Positions 1 through 4,530 of a DNA stretch of 5,801 bases are shown piece by piece. The DNA comes from Methanomassiliicoccaceae archaeon (GTDB lineage Archaea > Thermoplasmatota > Thermoplasmata > Methanomassiliicoccales > Methanomethylophilaceae). Position numbers and translations under genes: made by a program. The notes beneath the pieces are model-generated. The model was not told where the DNA came from, made no database searches, and saw nothing but the letters and a program-made list of their open reading frames with translations. Positions within the stretch are counted from its first letter, which is position 1, and each line of letters begins with the position of its first letter. The DNA lies in assembly GCA_009786295.1 (NCBI GenBank), contig WQTN01000078.1, forward strand, positions 1 through 5,801, read 5' to 3'.

Positions 1-774
1 TGTCCTTGCAGCGGAGATCGCTCTTGTTACAGCGGAGAAGGTCTTCTGGACATCCTGGTCGAGCATACCTCCTGCCATGAACATTGAAACGTTCGCTCCG
101 GAACAGTTGGTGTCTCCACCAGCGGTCACTTTCTTCTTCTTTGCGATGTCAACGAACTGGGACCATATGAACTCCATGTCAATGGCTCCGAGGTATCCTA
201 CACCGTAAAGGAACGCGGTTATGTCCTGGCTCGTGACTGCGTAGTCAGCGAGTTCTTTTCCGCCCATTGTCTCGCAAGCAAGTACATCTGCACCGTTCTC
301 GCAAGCAACCTCTGCGCATCCGATAAGTGCTTCGGGGTACAGGTGTTTGCCTTTCATGCCGGGGCGGAGTCCTTCCTCTGCCTCACGCTGGTCAGGCAGG
401 GTCTGCCTTACAGCGCAGTTGATTCCGTATTCCTCGTGGAATTTCTCGGTGATCTCTTTCTGTCCCTCGACGACGCCGATCGAGAATTTCTTGTTACCCA
501 TCTGGGAAACCCATTCTGTCTCGAGCTGAACATCCGGGAATCCGAGTGTTACTGCCCTTGTCAGAACATCCTTTGAGATGTAGTCGACGTATTCTTTCTT
601 CAGTCTTGCCGGGTCCTTCTCGGATCCGGGCCTCGGTCCGTAGTTAAGCTCAGGTATGACCCTGCCTGCACCTACTTTTATTCCGAATCCGTATGAAACG
701 GGTGATTTCGAGTGTCCAAAAACCATCTCATCTGGGCTCGAGTATGCCATTTTTGTGAATCTTGTTGCAGCCAT
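1..774 (-). CDS. mtaB: Methanol:corrinoid methyltransferase MtaB, N-terminal 258 residues (3' end outside window)
   Basis: MtaB is the zinc enzyme that activates methanol and transfers its methyl group to the Co(I) corrinoid of MtaC, the first step of methanol methanogenesis in the cytoplasm. The translated start (AATRFTKMAYSSPDEMVFG) closely resembles Methanosarcina MtaB as I remember it. Two of the three known zinc ligands are visible: Glu168 in ACETMGGKE and Cys224 in GGDTNCSGAN, corresponding to Glu164 and Cys220 of M. barkeri MtaB. The third ligand (Cys269 there) lies beyond the window edge. The family is about 460 residues, so slightly over half is present. The ATG lies 2 bases after the mtaC stop and follows a GGAGGTG ribosome binding site, so the two genes are one operon in the usual mtaC-mtaB order. 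No in-frame stop occurs; methylamine methyltransferases carry an in-frame amber (pyrrolysine) codon, and none is seen here. Identification is by recalled family sequence and motifs. Confidence 0.96.
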   Translation of the reverse strand, partial: MAATRFTKMAYSSPDEMVFGHSKSPVSYGFGIKVGAGRVIPELNYGPRPGSEKDPARLKKEYVDYISKDVLTRAVTLGFPDVQLETEWVSQMGNKKFSIGVVEGQKEITEKFHEEYGINCAVRQTLPDQREAEEGLRPGMKGKHLYPEALIGCAEVACENGADVLACETMGGKELADYAVTSQDITAFLYGVGYLGAIDMEFIWSQFVDIAKKKKVTAGGDTNCSGANVSMFMAGGMLDQDVQKTFSAVTRAISAART

Positions 775-776
775 GT

Positions 777-1559
777 TTAAACACCTCCGACGATGTTGTC
801 CCACTCAGCCCTGATCTTTCTCCAGTCGTATCCGGCTTTGATCTTGTCGGCTATGGGTGGTGTCTGCGGGGCTTTCTGCGAGTAAATTCCAAGTTCGAAT
901 GACTCGGAGAAGTCTCTGTTAACTGCGCCGCCTGCGGACATGAAGGGTGTCTTGATTCCCTTTGCGACGAGTTTCTCAGCTGCCCTGGGGAATGCTGTCA
1001 TTGTCGTCGTCATAAGTGCGGTTCCGGTGATGAGCATTGGTTTCTCTTTGACAACCATTGACACAACGTCCTCAACTGCAACGTCTTTTCCCATGTCGAT
1101 GACAGAGTATCCAGTGGATGTCAGCATGACTTTGGCGATGTTCTTTCCGATGTCGTGTGGGTCCCCCTCAGCAACATGCATGACAACGAGTCCTTTTGTC
1201 TCTCTTCCGCCAGCAATCTTCTTTTCGGCTATTGCAATTCCCATTTCCATGGTCTTTGCGGCCATCATGATGTCGGGGAGATAGTAGACGTGGTCTGCAT
1301 AAAGCTTTGCAACTACTTCCATTCCGTTCACAAGCCCGTCGTTTATGACCACGAGCGGGTCTTTCGTTTTCAGTGCATCGTTGGTGGCAGCTACAACGTC
1401 TTTGAACTGTTTCCAAACAACGGTCTCTGCTACTTTTCTGAGTACTGGATCCTTGACCAACATTTTCTCGGCGATTGCTTTTGGAGAAGCATCGTTCTGA
1501 GCTTTTATGTCGTATCTTGTAAGGATCTTTGCGTAGTCTACTCCTTTGTGACTAACCAT
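777..1559 (-). CDS. mtaC: Methanol-specific corrinoid protein MtaC
   Basis: MtaC carries the cobamide that accepts the methyl group from MtaB and passes it to MtaA, which methylates coenzyme M. The 260-residue product matches the family length (258 in M. barkeri as I recall). Residues 1 to about 115 form the helical B12-binding cap. The Rossmann B12-binding domain follows, with the signature DPHDIG at 133-138. His135 is the expected lower axial cobalt ligand. GTALMTTTM (179-187) and a GGGAV-like SAGGAVN stretch (208-214) are further cobamide-pocket motifs. The start at 1559 was chosen over an in-frame ATG at 1661 because it has an AGGAGG ribosome binding site 9 bases upstream and matches family length. 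The upstream extension is rich in Cys and Trp and unlike MtaC. The stop is 2 bases from the mtaB start, giving an mtaCB operon. Confidence 0.96.
   Translation of the reverse strand: MVSHKGVDYAKILTRYDIKAQNDASPKAIAEKMLVKDPVLRKVAETVVWKQFKDVVAATNDALKTKDPLVVINDGLVNGMEVVAKLYADHVYYLPDIMMAAKTMEMGIAIAEKKIAGGRETKGLVVMHVAEGDPHDIGKNIAKVMLTSTGYSVIDMGKDVAVEDVVSMVVKEKPMLITGTALMTTTMTAFPRAAEKLVAKGIKTPFMSAGGAVNRDFSESFELGIYSQKAPQTPPIADKIKAGYDWRKIRAEWDNIVGGV
782..788 (-). promoter_or_regulatory. Ribosome binding site of mtaB
   Basis: On the minus strand the sequence reads GGAGGTG, 7 bases before the mtaB ATG at 774. It lies within the last codons of mtaC. It fixes the mtaB start and supports translation from the mtaC-mtaB dicistronic message. 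Confidence 0.85.
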
Positions 1560-1568
1560 AGTTTTATT

Positions 1569-1574
1569 CCTCCT
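1569..1574 (-). promoter_or_regulatory. Ribosome binding site of mtaC
   Basis: The minus strand reads AGGAGG (within AAGGAGGAAT) with 9 bases to the ATG at 1559. This near-perfect Shine-Dalgarno sequence decides the mtaC start and fits a highly translated catabolic gene. Confidence 0.88.
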
Positions 1575-1593
1575 TATGTGTTTGCCGAATAAC

Positions 1594-1656
1594 GACTCAC
1601 ACCAGTGACATAATTCCCTGGAGTCTATATAATCCATCTCAAGGATGGATGTTATA
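1594..1656 (-). promoter_or_regulatory. Structured 5' leader of mtaCB with two stem-loops
   Basis: Two inverted repeats lie between the putative mtaC promoter and its ribosome binding site. One is a perfect 7-bp stem: ATCCATC (1632-1638) pairs with GATGGAT (1644-1650) around a 5-base loop. It can be extended by TATA/TATA pairing (1628-1631 with 1653-1656) across a small bulge. The second has GACT/AGTC outer pairing and CCAG/CTGG inner pairing between 1594 and 1625, with a bulge. Depending on which TATA box is used, most or all of this is transcribed as an mtaC leader of about 80-105 bases. Long mtaCB leaders with a role in expression are known in Methanosarcina. A regulatory role here is inferred, and the same sequences could instead be DNA operator sites. 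Confidence 0.45.
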
Positions 1657-1683
1657 TCCATATATATATGCGTAAGCGGAAGA

Positions 1684-1696
1684 TTTATATATAAAA
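1684..1696 (-). promoter_or_regulatory. Putative TATA box of mtaCB
   Basis: The minus strand reads TTTTATATATAAA, a good archaeal TATA box. It would place transcription start near 1660-1665 and leave a leader of about 100 bases before mtaC. A second candidate, ATATATATAT, lies at 1660-1669 and would start transcription near 1640, inside the stem-loop region. The sequence alone does not decide between them. Confidence 0.5.
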
Positions 1697-1697
1697 C

Positions 1698-1704
1698 AAA
1701 AAAA
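1698..1704 (-). terminator. Oligo-T tract, possible terminator of the cbiA/cfbB transcript
   Basis: The minus strand has seven consecutive T residues about 95 bases downstream of the cbiA/cfbB stop, followed by the T-rich TATA region of mtaC. Archaeal RNA polymerase commonly terminates at oligo-T tracts without a hairpin. A shorter T4 run lies just upstream at 1732-1735. If used, the T7 tract would separate cbiA/cfbB transcription from mtaCB. The assignment rests on composition only. Confidence 0.3.
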
Positions 1705-1797
1705 CATGGATAATATCTTATATTTTAGGACAAAATAAGACATTTATGAGCCTTATTCTTCAGGTCAGATTGAGGGATTTTCTCGGGCTTTGCCTGT

Positions 1798-3159
1798 TTA
1801 ACGTGCCCTTGAAAAGGCGTTGCAGCTTTCAACGAATCTCTCGGGGATCTTTGGGTTCGATGCAAAGTGTATGTGGGTGTATCCTGCCACCGTATTGTTG
1901 ATCATCATGCCGTCCTTGCCGCCTTCTATGCCGTGCCCTCTGGCAAGATCGAACGCATACTTTTCGGACCCGGTCGGAACGGTAGTCGAATAATGGAATT
2001 CATGCCCTCTGACGGTCCATCCTTTCCTGCACAGGACGCTATCGGTATTGGAGGTCATCTCAACGTACCCCAGCGTCCTCTTGCTGTTGCTCATTTTAGA
2101 TTCTGTTCCGAAAACGCCGCACATCTCATGTCTTCTGCTTTCCATGTCATCCATGTGCTTTGACAGGTACATCAGCCCCCCGCATTCCGCATATATAGGC
2201 ATGCCGTCTTCCGACGCCTTCTTGACGGCCGCTCTCATTCTCCCGTTTCTCTCAAGCCCTTTAGAGAACAGCTCGGGATAACCCCCGCCGAAATACAGGC
2301 CGTCTACATCCGGAAGTTCATCCTCCAAAGGAGAGAACTGGACGATCTCTGCGCCGGCCTCTGCTATTGACTCTATGTTGTGAATGTAATAGAAATTGAA
2401 GGCCCTGTCCCTTGCCACTCCTATACGCACTTTGCCTTTGCTTGCAGACCGTTTTTTGTATTCTTTTGACATCGGAGGTGCGGACTCGGCGATCTTTATC
2501 AGTTTATCTATATCGATACAGCTTTCCACGTGCTCTCTTATTTTCTCATACTTTCCGCGATCGTAATCCTCTTCGGCGGGAACAAGGCCGAGATGTCTGC
2601 TTTCCAGTGCCATGCAGTCATTTCTGAGCACCCCTCCGAGGGCGGGCGTCCCCCGCAGAGAGCTGCTGAGCATACTCAGATGGCTCTGGCTTCCGACCCT
2701 GTTGAAAATAACTCCCGCAAGATCTACTTCTTTATCATATTCTTTGAACCCCAATGCTACCGCGCCCGCGCTCCTGGCTGTTGCCTTTGCATCTATCACG
2801 AGGACTACTGGGGCCTTGAGGATCTTTGACAGATGGGCGGTCGAACCTTCCTCGGAGATGCCGTCTATGCCGTCGTAAAGCCCCATCACGCCTTCGATCA
2901 CAGATATCCCTGAGCCGTCTGCTCCATTTACGAAAAGCCTCTCTACCTCGTTCCCGAACATCCATGTATCCAAGTTCCTGCACTCCTTTCCGATGACCAT
3001 TGTGTGGTGCATCGGATCAAGATAATCGGGGCCGGTCTTGAAGGATTGAGGATTCAAACCTCTTTTTTTGAGGGCCATAAGCAACCCCATGGTTATCGTA
3101 GATTTTCCGGCCCCGCTGTGCGTGGCCGCTATGACGATCCTTGGGATATCATAAGGCAT
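1798..3159 (-). CDS. cbiA: Cobyrinate a,c-diamide synthase / Ni-sirohydrochlorin a,c-diamide synthase (CbiA/CfbB family)
   Basis: This ATP- and glutamine-dependent amidotransferase converts the a and c acetate side chains of a tetrapyrrole to amides. The substrate is cobyrinate in corrinoid synthesis (CbiA) or Ni-sirohydrochlorin in coenzyme F430 synthesis (CfbB). The 453-residue product has the usual family length. The N-terminal synthetase domain has a P-loop THSGAGKST (13-21), the FKTGPDYLDP motif (40-49), RNLDTWM (61-67) and VIEGVMGLYDG (87-97). The C-terminal class I glutamine amidotransferase domain has FGGGYPE (290-296), AECGGLMYL with nucleophile Cys326 (324-332), and a terminal GYTHIHF (426-432) holding the expected catalytic His. 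The ATG at 3159 sits directly before the P-loop strand. An in-frame start at 3240 would add 27 residues unlike the family. CbiA and CfbB cannot be separated safely by eye; the retained Tyr-Leu pair of GPDYLDP is compatible with CbiA. It stands alone, divergent from the GTPase operon and upstream of mtaCB. Confidence 0.92.
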   Translation of the reverse strand: MPYDIPRIVIAATHSGAGKSTITMGLLMALKKRGLNPQSFKTGPDYLDPMHHTMVIGKECRNLDTWMFGNEVERLFVNGADGSGISVIEGVMGLYDGIDGISEEGSTAHLSKILKAPVVLVIDAKATARSAGAVALGFKEYDKEVDLAGVIFNRVGSQSHLSMLSSSLRGTPALGGVLRNDCMALESRHLGLVPAEEDYDRGKYEKIREHVESCIDIDKLIKIAESAPPMSKEYKKRSASKGKVRIGVARDRAFNFYYIHNIESIAEAGAEIVQFSPLEDELPDVDGLYFGGGYPELFSKGLERNGRMRAAVKKASEDGMPIYAECGGLMYLSKHMDDMESRRHEMCGVFGTESKMSNSKRTLGYVEMTSNTDSVLCRKGWTVRGHEFHYSTTVPTGSEKYAFDLARGHGIEGGKDGMMINNTVAGYTHIHFASNPKIPERFVESCNAFSRAR

Positions 3160-3179
3160 AATGGATATATGCTCCAACT

Positions 3180-3202
3180 GATATTTTAATAGTACATAAA
3201 AA
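3180..3202 (-). promoter_or_regulatory. Putative promoter region of cbiA/cfbB
   Basis: The minus strand is AT-rich here. Two TATA-like elements are possible: ATTAAAATAT (about 3181-3190) and TTTTTATG (about 3195-3202). The first is centred about 26 bases from the ATG at 3159, which would give a leaderless message. The second would give a leader of roughly ten bases. A GGAG at 3172-3175 is 12 bases from the ATG, far for a ribosome binding site, which favours the leaderless reading. Confidence 0.35.
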
Positions 3203-3204
3203 CA

Positions 3205-3223
3205 GCCTGACTGTTGGTCAGGC
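3205..3223. repeat. Perfect inverted repeat in the divergent promoter region
   Basis: GCCTGAC (3205-3211) and GTCAGGC (3217-3223) are exact reverse complements separated by TGTTG. The repeat lies in the 142-base region between the divergent cbiA/cfbB and GTPase genes, just upstream of the cbiA/cfbB TATA candidates and about 45 bases upstream of the GTPase TATA box. It does not sit at the end of either gene, so a terminator role is unlikely. The arrangement resembles an operator for a dimeric regulator able to act on both promoters. That role is inferred. Confidence 0.5.
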
Positions 3224-3268
3224 ACAGGATGGCCGATCAACGTGACGAATGGCTTATGATTGAAAGTC

Positions 3269-3277
3269 TAATATATC
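3269..3277 (+). promoter_or_regulatory. Putative TATA box of the GTPase / His-rich / ramA operon
   Basis: TAATATATC is centred about 29 bases before the ATG at 3302, with a TGAAAG stretch upstream (3261-3266) that could act as a BRE. This spacing would start the transcript at or within a few bases of the ATG, giving a leaderless message. That agrees with the absence of any Shine-Dalgarno sequence between 3278 and 3301. Confidence 0.5.
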
Positions 3278-3301
3278 ATCCTGCACAATTACTTGTTTTG
3301 T

Positions 3302-3889
3302 ATGTATGTTTATATTATCGGCGGTTTCCTCGGCAGCGGGAAGACAACGCTTTTGATGAAGCTTGCTTCCATGTACAGTAAAAAGGGCTCAAAGGTGGCC
3401 ATATTGGTAAACGAATCAGGAGAGATAGGTGTCGACGGCGCCACTTTGAAGGCGGAAGGGTACGACGCCATCGAGCTTCCGGACGGCTGCATATGCTGCT
3501 CTCTATCAGGAACGCTGCAGTCCGCTCTCAAGAACATAAAAAAAGACATCGATCCCGATATCATCATAATAGAACCGACCGGTCTTGCACTTCCGCACAA
3601 GGTCAGAGAATTGGTGAAGATCTCAATGATCGATCCGGATGAGATGTACATCATCGGAATAGCTGACATACAGAGGTTCGACGACCTCATCAAAAGACAG
3701 GAGGCATTCTTCAAACGGCAGATGTTCGCGGCGGATTTCATTCTGATAAATAAGAGCGATCTTGCCACGCCCGAGAAGATGGATGCCACGATAAAGTGGC
3801 TGAAAGCAGAATACCCCGATAAACTGATGATCCCTGTGTCCACCAAGACCGGAGAAAATCTGGACAAGGTCTACGAGATGATGCAATGA
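3302..3889 (+). CDS. CobW/COG0523-type G3E GTPase, short form lacking the C-terminal domain
   Basis: This is a P-loop GTPase of the G3E class (CobW, HypB, UreG, MeaB relatives), proteins that deliver metals or guard cofactor loading. In the 195-residue product I see a P-loop GFLGSGKTT (8-16), NESGEIGVDG (37-46) as switch region, the CobW-type metal motif GCICC (Cys63, Cys65, Cys66), a Walker B-like IIIIEPTG (87-94), the guanine-specificity motif NKSD (150-153) and VSTKTG (179-184) as G5. It ends soon after G5, whereas typical CobW/COG0523 proteins have some 300-400 residues with a C-terminal domain and often a His-rich loop. Here a His-rich protein is the next gene, overlapping by ATGA. The ATG at 3302 is preferred over an in-frame TTG at 3293 because of the TATA spacing (leaderless) and because it begins directly at the first strand. 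The metal and client are unknown: zinc for MtaB, cobalt, or nickel are all possible. Confidence 0.9.
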   Translation: MYVYIIGGFLGSGKTTLLMKLASMYSKKGSKVAILVNESGEIGVDGATLKAEGYDAIELPDGCICCSLSGTLQSALKNIKKDIDPDIIIIEPTGLALPHKVRELVKISMIDPDEMYIIGIADIQRFDDLIKRQEAFFKRQMFAADFILINKSDLATPEKMDATIKWLKAEYPDKLMIPVSTKTGENLDKVYEMMQ

Positions 3890-4530
3890 GTGGCCATGAT
3901 CACGATCATCACGGCCATGAACATCATGACCATGACGAAGACTGCCACTGCCACGACTGTGAAGATAAAAAGAACAACACAGAAAAAACATCGATCGAGG
4001 AGGCCGGGGGCGTTGCTATCGGCCTTACGGGCCACATACACGGTTATAATGCAGATGTCGCCGCACGTTTCTCCAACGTGTTGCTCACCACCGGCAAATG
4101 GGTAGAGAAAGAATCTGGTTCTCTGCTTGGGCATATTAAGGCGGCAATATACAATCCAGAAGGAAAGGGCATCACGCTTAACCTCACACACATCGAAAAT
4201 GGTGTTGAGCAGCATGGTACGCTCCTTCCGCATGAGAGAGTGAATTTTAATTTTATGTCTGCCGTGATCGAAGTGGACGCTCACGAACTAGAGCATGTCA
4301 TGACCGACGCTCTTGAGGATAGCGGCATCGATTATCATTTGGACAATCACCACCACCATGACCACGATCACGATCATCACCATGATCATGACCACCATCA
4401 TCATGACCACAAGGAGGACCATGACGATGAGGTCTGTCACTGCGAAGCATGTGAGGACCGTAGAAAGGAGGAATCCGAAAGGGCCAAAAAAGGGTCTTTT
4501 TGGGATAAAATAAGGAGGAGTAGGAAATGA
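3886..4530 (+). CDS. His/Asp/Cys-rich putative metal-binding protein, partner of the G3E GTPase
   Basis: I do not recognise this 214-residue protein as a named family. It has three parts: an N-terminal His/Asp tract (4-19) followed by CHCHDC (20-25); a central region (about 35-150) of ordinary composition, likely folded, with GHIKAAIYN (82-90), ITLNLTHIENG (96-106) and a helix-like DAHELEHVMTDAL; and a second, longer His/Asp tract (151-181) followed by CHCEAC (184-189). A basic tail (192-214) ends the protein. About 36 residues are His. There is no signal peptide or membrane segment, so it should be cytosolic. Such tracts in HypB, UreE and COG0523 proteins store or deliver Ni, Zn or Co. It overlaps the GTPase stop and the ramA start by ATGA on both sides. 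Only weak ribosome-binding sequence (AAGGT at 3866-3870) precedes it, so translation is probably coupled to the GTPase. It may be the detached C-terminal half of a CobW-like protein. Confidence 0.88.
   Translation: MSGHDHDHHGHEHHDHDEDCHCHDCEDKKNNTEKTSIEEAGGVAIGLTGHIHGYNADVAARFSNVLLTTGKWVEKESGSLLGHIKAAIYNPEGKGITLNLTHIENGVEQHGTLLPHERVNFNFMSAVIEVDAHELEHVMTDALEDSGIDYHLDNHHHHDHDHDHHHDHDHHHHDHKEDHDDEVCHCEACEDRRKEESERAKKGSFWDKIRRSRK
3895..3972 (+). repeat. First His-tract + CHCxxC module (protein-level repeat copy 1)
   Basis: This encodes residues 4-29 of the His-rich protein: alternating His/Asp, then DCHCHDCEDKK. The Cys-rich end (Cys20, Cys22, Cys25, followed by Glu-Asp and two basic residues) is matched by copy 2 near the C-terminus. 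Mixed CAC/CAT and GAC/GAT codons show that the repeat is kept at the protein level rather than being a simple DNA microsatellite. Confidence 0.75.
4336..4464 (+). repeat. Second His-tract + CHCxxC module (protein-level repeat copy 2)
   Basis: This encodes residues 151-193: a longer His/Asp tract, then VCHCEACEDRRK with Cys184, Cys186 and Cys189. It repeats the order seen at the N-terminus (His/Asp tract, acidic residues, CHCxxC, Glu-Asp, basic pair). The two modules bracket the central domain, suggesting an ancient internal duplication or paired metal sites. Confidence 0.75.
4512..4518 (+). promoter_or_regulatory. Ribosome binding site of the ramA-like gene
   Basis: AAGGAGG lies 8 bases before the ATG at 4527, inside the last codons of the His-rich gene. 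It is the strongest ribosome binding site in the plus-strand operon. It suggests the activase is translated efficiently in its own right as well as by coupling through the ATGA overlap. Confidence 0.85.

Noticed and set aside
343..576. Plus-strand open frame opposite mtaB
   Set aside because: It is antisense to a well-supported MtaB and has no promoter, ribosome binding site or domain of its own.
1..774. Methylamine methyltransferase with pyrrolysine instead of MtaB
   Set aside because: The sequence matches MtaB with its zinc ligands Glu168 and Cys224, and there is no in-frame TAG in the visible part.
940..1592. Plus-strand open frames opposite mtaC
   Set aside because: They are antisense to a clear MtaC with a full B12-binding motif, and their products look like no known protein.
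1560..1661. Extension of mtaC to an in-frame ATG at 1661
   Set aside because: The extra 34 residues do not resemble MtaC, there is no ribosome binding site there, and the ATG at 1559 has AGGAGG at ideal spacing and gives the family length.
3160..3240. Extension of cbiA/cfbB to an in-frame start at 3240
   Set aside because: It would run through the inverted repeat and the AT-rich promoter region and add residues unlike the family. The ATG at 3159 sits directly before the P-loop strand.
3310..3867. Minus-strand open frame of 185 codons opposite the GTPase
   Set aside because: The plus strand carries all G3E motifs in order; the antisense product has no recognisable motif.
4336..4440. DNA microsatellite or CRISPR-like repeat in the CAC/CAT/GAC/GAT-rich stretch
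   Set aside because: Synonymous codons are mixed irregularly and the frame is kept open, so the repetition is at the protein level (His/Asp). There are no spacers or constant repeat units.
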